Source of the DNA: Bacteroidales bacterium | GTDB lineage: Bacteria > Bacteroidota > Bacteroidia > Bacteroidales > Muribaculaceae | Direction: 5' to 3' | Assembly (NCBI GenBank): GCA_029007645.1 | Contig: JAQXIE010000015.1 | Span: 1-33,931 of the forward strand | Length of the DNA: 33,931 nucleotides | Shown here: positions 16,253-25,659 of the stretch, piece after piece | How positions within the stretch are numbered: the first letter of the stretch is position 1 | How the letters are laid out: the number at the start of each line of letters is the position of its first letter | Notes under the pieces: model-generated | The model's input: only the letters and a program-made list of their open reading frames with translations | Database searches by the model: none | What the model was told of the DNA's origin: nothing | Position numbers and translations under genes: made by a program

Positions 16253-18601
16253 ATGAGATCAATACATATAATTCTGGGAACTCTCTGTGCCGGATTGCTG
16301 GTGAGCGGATGCAAGAGCACGCCCCAACTGGGGCGCGATTCAATCGACGACGTGATTGCCGCCATGACTCTTGAGGAGAAGGCTCATCTGGTAATCGGCA
16401 CCGGAATGGATGGGTTCGATAACGGAGACAATGCGGTAGTGGGCGCGACCCGTGGTATCGTACCCGGAGCGGCCGGAACGACATATCCGGTTGCGAGACT
16501 GGGGATTCCGGCAATCGTGCTTGCCGACGGTCCTGCCGGACTGCGTATCGACCCGACGCGCGAGGGAGACAGTGCTACATATTACTGCACGCATTTCCCC
16601 ATCGGGACACTGCTTGCCTCGACATGGAATCAGGATATCGTGGAGCGTGTGGGACGGGCCATCGGTAATGAAGTGCTGGAATACGGCGCCGATGTCCTCC
16701 TTGCTCCTGCATTGAATATCCAGCGAAATCCCCTGTGCGGCCGTAATTTCGAGTATTATTCCGAGGATCCGCTGGTAAGTGGTAAAATCGCCGCTTCATA
16801 TGTGCGGGGTGTTCAGAGTAATGGCGTAGGCACATCGGTCAAGCATTTTGCCCTAAACAATCAGGAAACCAACCGTATGGCAAATGACGCTCAGGTATCG
16901 CCACGCGCCGTGCGCGAGATCTATACCAAGGGCTTTGAAACCGTGGTCAAGGAGTCCGATCCCTGGACCGTAATGTCGTCATATAACTACATTAACGGTT
17001 TGTACGCTTCCGAGAATCCCGAGCTGCTTACAACATTGCTGCGTGATGAATGGGGTTTCAAAGGATTGGTAATGACCGACTGGTTCGGTGGCAATGATTC
17101 TCCGGCGCAAATGCGTGCCGGCAATGACATGCTTCAGCCCGGATATGCCAAGCAATATGAGGACATCGTGGCTGCCGTAAAAAACGGAACACTCGATGCG
17201 GCGGTGCTGGACAGGAACGTCAAGCGTATTCTCGAACTCATCATGAAAACGCCGCGCTTCAAGAAGTATGCCTATAGCAACAAACCTGATCTGAAAGCTC
17301 ATGCAGCAGTCACGAGGGAAACGGCTGCCGAAGGTATGGTGTTGCTTAAAAATAACGACGGCACGCTCCCCTTGAAAGATTCGTGCAAGAAAGTTGCGCT
17401 TTTCGGCTGCACCTCTTACGACTTCATACCGGGAGGCACAGGCTCGGGCAATGTCAACAGGGCATATACCGTGTCGTTGCTCGACGGATTGAAGAATGGC
17501 GGATATACCATCGACACCTCTCTGAGCCGGGAGTACGATGCGCACCTGCAAAAGGAAAGAGAGCGCATCAAGGCGGAATCTGATACGTCGTCTTTGTCCT
17601 CTTTTATGCCGATTGTATTGCCCGAAGAACTGTCATTTACTGCCGACCGGCTGAAACGTGCCGTAGACGAGAATGATGTGGCAATAATTACCGTAGGCCG
17701 TGGCTCGGGCGAATTCCGCGACCGGACGTCATCCAATTTTGACCTTTCGGCGGATAATGTGGCGCTCATCAAGAATATATGCAAGGCTTTCCATGACGCC
17801 GGTAAAAAAGCAGTTGTAGTGCTGAATGTGGGAGGTGCGGTTGAGACAGCCTCGTGGAACGAAGCTCCGGATGCGATCCTCTGTGCATGGCAGGCAGGTC
17901 AGGAGGGTGGAAACAGTGTCACCGATGTCCTGTCCGGTAAGGCTTATCCGTCGGGCAAACTGACCATGACCTTCCCCGTCAGCTATCTGGATCATGCTTC
18001 TTCAGCAAATTTCCCGATCGATATTGAATCCGATATGCTGATCGTCAAGGGGAATCAGGGACCCAAGCATGAGTTGAGAAATGTGGATTACACAGCCTAC
18101 GAGGAGGATATTTATGTAGGATATCGCTATTTCGATGCCTTTGACAAACCTGTGGTTTATCCTTTCGGATATGGACTGTCGTACACCACATTTGAATATT
18201 CCGATCCCAAGATAAAGGCTGACAACGGGCATTATACGGTTGATGTAACTGTCAGGAATTCCGGCAACCGTCCGGGCAAGGAAATTGTCCAGCTGTATGT
18301 AGCCGCTCCCGACAGCAAGAAAGCCAACAAACCGGTGAAGGAACTCAGGGCTTTTGCCAAAACTCGGGAATTAGCTCCAGGAGAGTCCCAGACCCTCTCG
18401 ATGGCCGTAGATGCAGCCGATCTTGCATGGTACGATGAGAACCGTTCGGCATGGATTGTCGATGCCGGTGTCTACGATTTCCTTGTCGGCGCATCGTCAC
18501 GTGACATTAAAGCCAAGCTCTCAGCTCCCGTGGCTGCGTCCGAGGTTCGTACGAATAATATCCTGAATCTTCAGAAACCGATCAAGAGACTGAAACGCTG
18601 A
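16253..18601 (+). CDS. GH3 beta-glycosidase, lipoprotein
   Basis: The 782-residue protein has a lipobox (VSGC, C20) and the usual GH3 order: TIM barrel with SVKHFALNNQETNR and the nucleophile D276 in VMTDWFGG, an alpha/beta sandwich with a probable acid/base E487 in GSGEFRDR (aligned by eye to SGEGYDR of beta-glucosidases), and a C-terminal fibronectin-III-like domain (FGYGLSYTTFEYS, GKEIVQLYVAAP). It should remove beta-linked sugars from the non-reducing end of oligosaccharides; beta-glucosidase is most likely, beta-xylosidase possible. It is the last gene of the operon and is followed by a strong terminator. Confidence 0.94.
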   Translation: MRSIHIILGTLCAGLLVSGCKSTPQLGRDSIDDVIAAMTLEEKAHLVIGTGMDGFDNGDNAVVGATRGIVPGAAGTTYPVARLGIPAIVLADGPAGLRIDPTREGDSATYYCTHFPIGTLLASTWNQDIVERVGRAIGNEVLEYGADVLLAPALNIQRNPLCGRNFEYYSEDPLVSGKIAASYVRGVQSNGVGTSVKHFALNNQETNRMANDAQVSPRAVREIYTKGFETVVKESDPWTVMSSYNYINGLYASENPELLTTLLRDEWGFKGLVMTDWFGGNDSPAQMRAGNDMLQPGYAKQYEDIVAAVKNGTLDAAVLDRNVKRILELIMKTPRFKKYAYSNKPDLKAHAAVTRETAAEGMVLLKNNDGTLPLKDSCKKVALFGCTSYDFIPGGTGSGNVNRAYTVSLLDGLKNGGYTIDTSLSREYDAHLQKERERIKAESDTSSLSSFMPIVLPEELSFTADRLKRAVDENDVAIITVGRGSGEFRDRTSSNFDLSADNVALIKNICKAFHDAGKKAVVVLNVGGAVETASWNEAPDAILCAWQAGQEGGNSVTDVLSGKAYPSGKLTMTFPVSYLDHASSANFPIDIESDMLIVKGNQGPKHELRNVDYTAYEEDIYVGYRYFDAFDKPVVYPFGYGLSYTTFEYSDPKIKADNGHYTVDVTVRNSGNRPGKEIVQLYVAAPDSKKANKPVKELRAFAKTRELAPGESQTLSMAVDAADLAWYDENRSAWIVDAGVYDFLVGASSRDIKAKLSAPVAASEVRTNNILNLQKPIKRLKR

Positions 18602-18677
18602 TATACGCTTTCTCAAATCAGCTACATTATATCGGCAATGTTCTGCGGTTGCAAATAGGCAGCCAGAAACCAAACAA

Positions 18678-18715
18678 TAAGACTCCGACCCGTCAAATAG
18701 CGGGTCGGAGTCTTA
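18678..18715 (+). terminator. Strong hairpin terminator after GH3 gene
   Basis: TAAGACTCCGACCCG (18678-18692) and CGGGTCGGAGTCTTA (18701-18715) are a perfect 15-base inverted repeat with an 8-base loop. It separates the esterase/GH3 operon from the ROK/GH2 unit. Confidence 0.85.
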
Positions 18716-18768
18716 ATTATCTTGAGAGAAAACCGGAGGGGAGGCTGTGGAATTCAGGAAAAAGTAAG

Positions 18769-18776
18769 TATATTTG
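18769..18776 (+). promoter_or_regulatory. Promoter -7 element for ROK/GH2 unit
   Basis: TATATTTG matches TAnnTTTG, 26 bases before the ATG at 18803. TGTG at 18746-18749, 19 bases upstream, is an approximate -33 element. Its place directly after the terminator supports independent transcription and rules out an earlier start for the ROK frame. Confidence 0.6.
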
Positions 18777-18802
18777 CAAATAATGAAGAAAATCTAAAAA
18801 AT

Positions 18803-19633
18803 ATGAAAAACAAGATAGGCGTGGACCTGGGAGGTACCAATATGCGTGTAGGCGTCGTTGCCAATGGCCGGATCATAGAGAAAGAAATTATCCCGTGTCC
18901 GGCACAGGCAGACAAGATGACCGTAGTCAACAAGCTTGCCGACCTCATCGCAAAGTATATCACGCCCGAGACCGAGGGTGTCGGCGTAGGCGTGCCCACG
19001 CTTGTCGATTCACGTACCGGCACCGTTTACCGCGCCACAAACATACCGTCGTGGGATGAAGTTCCGCTGCGTGACTTGCTCACCGAGCGACTCGGTATCA
19101 AGGTGGAAATCAATAACGACGCCAATTGCTTTGCCCTTGGCGAAAAACAGTTTGGCGCCGGCCGTGATCTCGATTCGATGGTGGGCATAACACTCGGCAC
19201 CGGTACCGGCAGCGGCCTGATCATTGGCGGCAAACTCTATTGCGGGCGCAACACGGGCGCCGGTGAGATCGGGGAGATGCCATACCGCGACCATAACTTC
19301 GAATATTATTGCTCGAGTCCTTTTTTTGTACGCGAGTACGGATGCACAGGCGCGGAGGCGGCCAAAGCGGCACGTGCCGGCGACGCCCGTGCGCAAGCCA
19401 TCTGGGATCATTTCGGCCGTAACGTCGGTTGTATGCTCAAGGCGCTCCTCAATGCCTACGATCCCGACGGATTTGTTTTTGGCGGAGGTATCTCGTCGGC
19501 CTTCGATCTCTTTGAACCCGCCATGATGAAGGAACTCTCCACCTTCTGGTATGCCCCCGCGCTTAAAGGACTCGTCATAGCCCGCTCGGAGCTTGACGAT
19601 GTGGCAATCCTCGGTGCATCAGCACTCGTATAA
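18803..19633 (+). CDS. ROK-family sugar kinase lacking the zinc motif
   Basis: The 276-residue protein has the ASKHA phosphate loop GVDLGGTNMRVGV at the N terminus, NNDANCFALGE with the catalytic aspartate, GITLGTGTGSGLIIGG and GAGEIGEMPYRD. Classical ROK kinases continue with HMP and a CxCGxxGC zinc site; here the histidine is replaced by Glu (EIGEM) and the cysteine cluster by YYCSSPFFV, so zinc binding is unlikely. It should phosphorylate a hexose or amino sugar in the cytoplasm. The frame is open 27 codons upstream, but the promoter at 18769-18776 and the motif position make 18803 the start. The GH2 gene follows 10 bases later, hinting that the kinase acts on the GH2 product. Confidence 0.88.
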   Translation: MKNKIGVDLGGTNMRVGVVANGRIIEKEIIPCPAQADKMTVVNKLADLIAKYITPETEGVGVGVPTLVDSRTGTVYRATNIPSWDEVPLRDLLTERLGIKVEINNDANCFALGEKQFGAGRDLDSMVGITLGTGTGSGLIIGGKLYCGRNTGAGEIGEMPYRDHNFEYYCSSPFFVREYGCTGAEAAKAARAGDARAQAIWDHFGRNVGCMLKALLNAYDPDGFVFGGGISSAFDLFEPAMMKELSTFWYAPALKGLVIARSELDDVAILGASALV

Positions 19634-19643
19634 TCAAACCGCC

Positions 19644-22193
19644 ATGCGTATACCTACTATCCTGGCCCTCGCACTGGGCCTTTGCTTCATAACCGGAACA
19701 GCAGGAGCTGCCGATAAGATACGGCTCTCCGATAATTGGCGCGTGCAGTCGGCCGCCGTGGCTCCCGAGGCTCTTCCCGACAGCACGTGGTACAATGCCA
19801 AAGTGCCCTCCACAGCCATGGCCGTGCTTATGGACAACGGCGTATATCCCGCCAACCTGCTTGATGGGAACAGTTACCGTAATGTCAACCGATCGCAGTT
19901 TGACTCGCCATGGTGGTGGGTCACCGATTTCGCGCTCCCGCCACTGACCGACGGTCAGCATGCCGCTCTTGAACTTGACGGCATATCCTATCGGGCGGAT
20001 GTGTATGTCAACGGAAAGCTTGTGGCTTCGGACGATTCGATAATGGGCCCATTCCGCCGTCATACGATAGATATCACCCCCTATGTCAAAACCGAGAATC
20101 GGCTGGCGTTGAAGGTGCGCCGCGCTCAGCCCGGAGAGCCGAACATCGGCTTCGTTGACTGGAATCCGCGCCCGGCCGACGAGAGTATGGGTGTGTTCCG
20201 TCCGGTTACGGTGCATGTCAGCGACCGCGTGGCCCTGTCTTCTCCTGCCGTAAAGAGCAAAATCAACAAGAATACACTCGGCGAAGCTTGGCTAACAGTC
20301 GAAGCTACGCTGACCAACACCTCTGCGACTCCTGTGAGCGGCACGCTGCGAGGCTCGTTCGACGGACGCGAGATAAAGAAGGCTGTTACTCTGGCTCCAG
20401 GCGAGACGCGCACGGTCACCGTCACACCTCAGGACGCACCGGAGTTGCATGTGCTCAATCCGCGCCTGTGGTGGTGTCGCAACATGGGCAGCCCAGAGAT
20501 GTACGGCATGCAGCTGACATTCACCGACGACCAAGGCCGGGTGTATGACAGCGATACTGTGCGGTTCGGCATACGCGAGATAGAGGATTATCTTACATCC
20601 GACAACCAGCGTGGCTTCCGGCTCAACGGACGTCCCGTGCTGCTGCGCGGCGCAGGATGGACCGACGATATCTTCCTGCGCAACGATTCGGCGCGTAATG
20701 AAATCGAGGCGACTTACGTGGCCGACATGAACCTGAATACGGTCAGATTCGAAAATATCTGGGGCACATCGCAGAACATTTACGACCTATGCGACAGCCT
20801 CGGACTGATGGTATTGACCGGATGGAGCTGCCAGTGGGAATGGGAGAACTATATCGGGTCGCCCTGCGACGAATACGGCGGCATACGCACGGAGCCGGAC
20901 ATGAATCTTATTGACCGCTCGCTGGGCGATCAGGTGGCATGGCTGCGCAATCATCCCTCGATCATAGCCTGGTTTGTTGGTTCCGATATGATTCCCCGTC
21001 CGGAACTGGAGCAACGCTACCGACGCACGTTGGCCCGGCTCGATGACCGTCCCTGCGTCACGGCGGCCAAGGATATGACCAGCGATATCTCGGGCCCCTC
21101 GGGAACGAAGATGGCCGGTCCGTACGACTATGTCTCTCCATCTTACTGGTATGATCCGAAAGCCCCGGGCGGCAATTTCGGCTGGAACACCGAGACCGGC
21201 ATCGGAGCGCAGATGCCTCAGCGCGAGTCCGTGCTCAGGATGATACCGGCCGACAGCATCTGGCCCGTATCGACCGCTTACGACTATCATTGCACCAAGG
21301 CCAAAGGTATGGATAATCTCGACAATCTTACCGACGCCATCAATGGACATTACGGACGCGCCACGGACTTCAATGATTTTATACGCAAAGCAGAGCTTGT
21401 GAATTATGAGGGCACGCGCACCATGTTCGAGGCATTCCGCGCCGGTACTCCCCGCGCAACGGGCTTAATACAATGGATGCTCAATTCGGCATGGCCGTCG
21501 CTCTACTGGCAGCTATACGACCACTATCTTGTGCCCACATCGGCTTATTATTCAGTAAAGAAATCCAATCATCCGGTGCAGCTTGTATACGATTATGGCA
21601 AGCATGCGGTGGTGGCCGTAAACGAGACCGCCGGGCCTGTCTCGCTTAATGCTTCGCTTATCCGCTACCGTCTCAATGACAGCGAGCCCTACACCCGGCA
21701 GTCGGTGCCGGTCAGCGTGGAGCCATTCACTGTTGTTAAGGTTGCCGACATCGAACGCCCCGATGATCTGGATTTCCTTTTCCTTTCGCTTACTGACGAT
21801 GCAGGCCGCGAGATTGCCGATAATTTCTATGTTCTTACAGCCGACGAGAGCGTTAACGATTATGAGCACAGCGAGTGGTATATGACAAAACCCACTCATT
21901 ATGCCAGCTACAAGAACCTTGACAAACTTGCTCCCACCACTGTCAAAGTCGACAGCCGTCGCGACGGAGACACGCTTCATGTCACGCTCGCCAACCTCGG
22001 CAAGACGGTGGCATTCTTCAACCGTCTGGCAGCAAAGGATTCCGAGGGACAGTTGATCGCGCCCGCATTCTGGAGCGACAATTATCTTACGCTCAGGCCG
22101 GGCGAGACGCGTACCGTGAACTGCCGGCTGCCTGCATCCGCACCCGATGTGGTCCTGACGCTCGACGGCTGGAATCTCGCACCCTCGAACTGA
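19644..22193 (+). CDS. GH2 glycosidase, exo-beta-D-glucosaminidase-like
   Basis: The 849-residue protein has a Sec signal (ALALGLCFITGTAGAA), a sugar-binding jelly-roll (ELDGISYRADVYVNGKLVAS), Ig-like domains and a TIM barrel (GFRLNGRPVLLRGAG, NTVRFENIWG). Most GH2 enzymes use Asn-Glu as acid/base; here the equivalent is FVGSDMIPRP with D448, and the nucleophile is E517 in WNTETGIG. This Asp/Glu pair, about 70 residues apart, is the hallmark I know from exo-beta-glucosaminidases of the CsxA subfamily; plant endo-beta-mannosidases are related. The likely action is release of glucosamine or a related residue. The ATG at 19644 starts the signal peptide and follows the ROK stop by 10 bases; upstream in-frame codons belong to the ROK gene. 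Confidence 0.85.
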   Translation: MRIPTILALALGLCFITGTAGAADKIRLSDNWRVQSAAVAPEALPDSTWYNAKVPSTAMAVLMDNGVYPANLLDGNSYRNVNRSQFDSPWWWVTDFALPPLTDGQHAALELDGISYRADVYVNGKLVASDDSIMGPFRRHTIDITPYVKTENRLALKVRRAQPGEPNIGFVDWNPRPADESMGVFRPVTVHVSDRVALSSPAVKSKINKNTLGEAWLTVEATLTNTSATPVSGTLRGSFDGREIKKAVTLAPGETRTVTVTPQDAPELHVLNPRLWWCRNMGSPEMYGMQLTFTDDQGRVYDSDTVRFGIREIEDYLTSDNQRGFRLNGRPVLLRGAGWTDDIFLRNDSARNEIEATYVADMNLNTVRFENIWGTSQNIYDLCDSLGLMVLTGWSCQWEWENYIGSPCDEYGGIRTEPDMNLIDRSLGDQVAWLRNHPSIIAWFVGSDMIPRPELEQRYRRTLARLDDRPCVTAAKDMTSDISGPSGTKMAGPYDYVSPSYWYDPKAPGGNFGWNTETGIGAQMPQRESVLRMIPADSIWPVSTAYDYHCTKAKGMDNLDNLTDAINGHYGRATDFNDFIRKAELVNYEGTRTMFEAFRAGTPRATGLIQWMLNSAWPSLYWQLYDHYLVPTSAYYSVKKSNHPVQLVYDYGKHAVVAVNETAGPVSLNASLIRYRLNDSEPYTRQSVPVSVEPFTVVKVADIERPDDLDFLFLSLTDDAGREIADNFYVLTADESVNDYEHSEWYMTKPTHYASYKNLDKLAPTTVKVDSRRDGDTLHVTLANLGKTVAFFNRLAAKDSEGQLIAPAFWSDNYLTLRPGETRTVNCRLPASAPDVVLTLDGWNLAPSN

Positions 22194-22221
22194 TTTCGAT
22201 TTAGGTATTAATAGCCTTATC

Positions 22222-22350
22222 TTAATTAGTTACTTTGACTATCAGCGGATTGACGATACTCTGTTTGATCTCGGAAACCGTTTTGTTCCAGGCGTCGAAA
22301 TCGGCAAAGCCTCCCATGGAATACCAAAATCTTGCAAGCAGTGATATGTG
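22222..22350 (-). pseudogene. Possible 3' remnant of an unidentified gene
   Basis: On the minus strand an open frame ends at the TAA 22222-22224 with a protein-like sequence, including LARFWYSMGGFADFDAWNK and KQSIVNPLIVKVTN. Only 31 codons follow the sole plausible ATG (22315-22317), and the frame runs back without an obvious start into the promoter of the TonB-dependent receptor. The amino-acid mix looks like real protein rather than noise. I do not recognise the family. It may be the C-terminal stub of a deleted gene. Confidence 0.35.
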
Positions 22351-22396
22351 TAAGAAAAATGGCGGAATGTATAATGTCAAGTGTCGGGAAAATTGT

Positions 22397-22404
22397 TAAT
22401 TTTG
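22397..22404 (+). promoter_or_regulatory. Promoter -7 element for receptor/permease unit
   Basis: TAATTTTG matches TAnnTTTG and lies 19 bases before the ATG at 22424. No clear -33 TTTG. Confidence 0.5.
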
Positions 22405-22423
22405 CGATAAAATTTCCCCAAGG

Positions 22424-24283
22424 ATGAAAAAGATAGCAGTATTGGCAGGAATAGCAGTGATTGCCGCCTCCGCGCAGGCCGAACCTGAAGAAGTGCAGCT
22501 TCAGGATCTGGTAGTTTCGGCCCCGTCGAAGACAAGAGTCGAACTATTGCCGCTTAATGTTACTGTTGTGGATGATTCGGTAATCAACAACAGCACGGAG
22601 AGTTCGTTGCTTCCGGTGCTGACGTCGCAGATACCCGGCATGTTTGTGTCAGAGCGCGGACTGGCCGGGTATGGAATATCCAACGGTTCGGCAGGTGCGG
22701 TCAATATCCGTGGTGTGGGCCAGAACAACAAAGTATTGTTTATGATTGACGGCCAGCCGCAGTGGGCGGCGGTATTCGGACATGAATTGCCCGACACGTA
22801 TGTAGCCAACGGTGTGGAGCGTGTCGAGGTAGTCAAGGGACCGTCATCGCTGCTCTATGGCTCGAATGCCATGGGCGGTTCGGTCAATATAATCACGCGT
22901 CATCAGAAGCGCGATGGCGTCTCCGGACGGGCCCGTGCTATGTTCGGCAGCTATAATACTCAGAAATTCAATCTTTCCACCGGTTACCGCAAGGACAAAT
23001 GCAGCGTGCTTGTCGCCGGCCAGCTCGACCGGAGCAACGGCAGTCGCAAGGGCTCGGAGTTCTGGTTGGCAAACGAGTACATCAATCTGACTTATACCCC
23101 GAGCGCACACTGGAGCGTCGGCGGACTCGTCGATATGACCCAGAGCAAAGCCAACAATCCCGGAACGGTGCAGTCGCCGCTCGAAAGCATGTGGACATAC
23201 ATATTCCGGGGAGCCTCGTCGATCTATGCCCACAACACCTACTCCTTCATGGACGGAGGTGTTCAGGCTTATATCAATTGGGGTGACCATGACATCGATG
23301 ACGGACACGCGCCTGGAACCGAACCTCGCAATTATCTGTTCCATTCCACTGATTACAACATGGGCTTCACCCTCTACGAGACGCTGCATCCATGGCAGGG
23401 CAACGACCTGAGTCTGGGACTTGACTTCGTGCATTGGGGCGGCCACACATGGAATACGCTCAAGGCCGACGGCACGGTACAGGAGGGTATCCGCCGTCAC
23501 GTCAACGAGGTGGCCTGGTATGTGATGATGCAGCAGTCGTTTTTCCATGACATCCTGAGCCTTAATGCCGGCGTGCGCCAGCAGCACAGCTCGCAGTACG
23601 GCAACGAATGGGTGCCTCAGGCAGGACTCGTTGTCCGCGGATGGAAAGGCTCGCAGTTCAAGTTCAGTTTCGGCAAGGGTTTCCGTGCGCCCAATTTGCG
23701 AGAACTTTACATGTACAAGCCTGCCAATCCCGATCTGAAGCCTGAGAGTATGCTCAACTATGAGGTGTCACTCCGTCAGCGTCTCTTCGACAACTGTCTC
23801 GACATGGGCGTGGCTTTCTTTCTGATCGATGCGAAGGATATGATCCAGACAGTGATGCGCGAAGGCTCTCCGCTGAATGTAAATACCGGAAAGTTCATCA
23901 ACAAGGGATTTGAGATCGATGCGGCCTACCGTTTCAACAGCTGGATTCGCCTCTCGGCCAACTACGCCTATCTGCACACCAGCAGCACCGATCTGCTCTA
24001 TGCGCCCAAAAACAAGCTGGACGTGCAGCTCGACGTCACGCCCCGCAATTTCGAGATTACACTCAGCAACAACAATATCTGGAGTCTGAATACGGGCAAT
24101 CCCGACGGCAATGTGAATTATTCGCTGCTCAACCTGCGGATGGCCTATAAATATCACGCCAAGGGCATTACGGTCAAGCCTTTCGTAAAACTTGACGACA
24201 TCAACAACAAGCGTTACGAAGTGGTTTACGGCTGTCCGATGCCTGGATTCACGATTATGGGAGGCGTCGAGGCGTCATTCTGA
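22424..24283 (+). CDS. TonB-dependent outer-membrane receptor (BtuB/CirA-like size)
   Basis: The 619-residue protein has a signal peptide (to about SAQA), a TonB-box-like LQDLVVSA, and a plug domain with LPLNVTVVDDSVI, IPGMFVSERG, VNIRGVGQNNKVLFMIDG and VERVEVVKGPSSLLYGSNAMGGSVNI. The rest is a beta barrel (FGKGFRAPNLRELYMYKPANP, YEVSLRQRLFD) that ends with a terminal Phe (GGVEASF). It lacks the N-terminal carboxypeptidase-like domain of SusC proteins and has no SusD partner, so it resembles receptors for small ligands such as cobalamin, metal complexes or heme. The ligand is not predictable from the sequence. A nucleoside-type permease starts 20 bases downstream, which suggests one uptake route across both membranes. 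Confidence 0.9.
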   Translation: MKKIAVLAGIAVIAASAQAEPEEVQLQDLVVSAPSKTRVELLPLNVTVVDDSVINNSTESSLLPVLTSQIPGMFVSERGLAGYGISNGSAGAVNIRGVGQNNKVLFMIDGQPQWAAVFGHELPDTYVANGVERVEVVKGPSSLLYGSNAMGGSVNIITRHQKRDGVSGRARAMFGSYNTQKFNLSTGYRKDKCSVLVAGQLDRSNGSRKGSEFWLANEYINLTYTPSAHWSVGGLVDMTQSKANNPGTVQSPLESMWTYIFRGASSIYAHNTYSFMDGGVQAYINWGDHDIDDGHAPGTEPRNYLFHSTDYNMGFTLYETLHPWQGNDLSLGLDFVHWGGHTWNTLKADGTVQEGIRRHVNEVAWYVMMQQSFFHDILSLNAGVRQQHSSQYGNEWVPQAGLVVRGWKGSQFKFSFGKGFRAPNLRELYMYKPANPDLKPESMLNYEVSLRQRLFDNCLDMGVAFFLIDAKDMIQTVMREGSPLNVNTGKFINKGFEIDAAYRFNSWIRLSANYAYLHTSSTDLLYAPKNKLDVQLDVTPRNFEITLSNNNIWSLNTGNPDGNVNYSLLNLRMAYKYHAKGITVKPFVKLDDINNKRYEVVYGCPMPGFTIMGGVEASF

Positions 24284-24303
24284 CAACTATGACGTACTAA
24301 GAC

Positions 24304-25659
24304 ATGAAGGGGCCGGAAAGCAAATACGTAGCATCGCTCTCGTTGCTCTACTTCCTGCAGTTTGCTGTCTGGGGCTGTTATCTGACATGCCTTGGACAGC
24401 TGCTGGGTGCGGGAGGTCTGGGTCGGGATATTGCCTGGTTCTACGCTGCGGTCGGTTTCGTGTCGCTTGTGATGCCCGCGCTGATGGGCCATATCGCCGA
24501 CAGGTATGTGTCTCCGGCCCGGCTGTTGGGGCTGTGCCACGGGGCGGCCGCGCTGGCCATGCTGGCGGCGTGGCGGTATGCCATGACGCATCCAATGATG
24601 GATTTTGCTCCCTTCTTCGGCTTGTACGTGCTGTTTCTGGCCTTTTATATGCCTACAATGGCATTGGCCAACACCACGGCCTTCGGCATATTGAAAAGCC
24701 GCGGCTTGCGGCCGGTGGACGTATTCCCGCGTATCCGGGTCTGGGGGACAGTGGGATTTGTCGCGGCCATGTGGTTTGTTAACAGTGCCTACTGGCATGA
24801 CGGCGCTTTCGGCTTCACATTGTCGGATGCAGGACCGATGTCGACATTCCGGTTCCAATACACGCCGATGCAGCTGCTGTCCTCCTCGGTGATCGGTTTT
24901 GTCACGGCATTCTATACACTGTCGTTGCCGTGTGTCCGCCCCATGGCACAGCAAAGCACCGGACTCGGCGAGCATTTCAGGGAGATGTTCACCTTCTTCC
25001 GCAATGCGCCGGTGCGGACCTTTCTGTTGCTTGCCGCCCTGTCGGGGGTATGTCTGCAGATCAGCAACGGCTTCGCCACTCCTTTCATATCGAGTTTTAT
25101 GGCCGATTCAGCCTATGCGGGCACGTTGGCGGCGGGCAATGCCACGATGCTATTCTCGCTGAGCCAGATATCCGAGGCCGTCTGCGTGCTGTTCGTGGGC
25201 TGGTGCATGAAACGGTTCGGCATCCGTAGCGTATTGATAACTGCGCTTGTGGCATGGGCGCTCCGTTTTCTGCTCTTCGCGTTCGGCAATCCGGGCGGTG
25301 GCCTGTGGATGCTTAACGGTTCGATGCTGGTTTACGGTGTGGCTTTCAATTTCCTGACCATCGCCGGCAATATCTACATGGATCAGAGCAGCGCGCCAGA
25401 GCGGCGTGGCCTGGGACAGGGCATACTGATGCTGATGAGCAACGGCATAGGCGCATCGCTCGGCACGCTTTGTGCCGGGGGAGTGGTCAACAGCTTCTGC
25501 CACTGGCAGCAGGTCAGCACGGAGTCAGGCGCAACGATGCGCCTCTTTGTCGGCGACTGGCAGTCGGCATGGCTTATATTCGCCGCTTATTCCCTGACAG
25601 TGGCTCTGCTCTATTTCATCTGCTTCCGGCCGGCAAAGACTCCTAAAGTTAATTCTTGA
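24304..25659 (+). CDS. MFS permease, nucleoside:H+ symporter (NupG/XapB) type
   Basis: The 451-residue protein has about twelve hydrophobic segments and the features of the nucleoside:H+ symporter branch: SLLYFLQFAVWGCYLTCLGQ at the start, MPALMGHIADRY, LYVLFLAFYMPTMALANTTAF, FPRIRVWGTVGFVAAMW, and in the second half NFLTIAGNIYMDQ with RRGLGQGILMLMSNGIGA. The family imports nucleosides through the inner membrane by proton symport. It is 20 bases after the TonB-dependent receptor and almost certainly co-transcribed. Its 3' end overlaps the convergent LuxR-type regulator by 11 bases. Whether the substrate is a nucleoside or a related compound delivered by the receptor is open. Confidence 0.88.
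   Translation: MKGPESKYVASLSLLYFLQFAVWGCYLTCLGQLLGAGGLGRDIAWFYAAVGFVSLVMPALMGHIADRYVSPARLLGLCHGAAALAMLAAWRYAMTHPMMDFAPFFGLYVLFLAFYMPTMALANTTAFGILKSRGLRPVDVFPRIRVWGTVGFVAAMWFVNSAYWHDGAFGFTLSDAGPMSTFRFQYTPMQLLSSSVIGFVTAFYTLSLPCVRPMAQQSTGLGEHFREMFTFFRNAPVRTFLLLAALSGVCLQISNGFATPFISSFMADSAYAGTLAAGNATMLFSLSQISEAVCVLFVGWCMKRFGIRSVLITALVAWALRFLLFAFGNPGGGLWMLNGSMLVYGVAFNFLTIAGNIYMDQSSAPERRGLGQGILMLMSNGIGASLGTLCAGGVVNSFCHWQQVSTESGATMRLFVGDWQSAWLIFAAYSLTVALLYFICFRPAKTPKVNS

Noticed and set aside
16253-16320. GH3 read as a plain Sec-secreted enzyme
   Set aside because: The signal ends in VSGC with a charged residue after it, a proper lipobox, so a lipoprotein is more likely.
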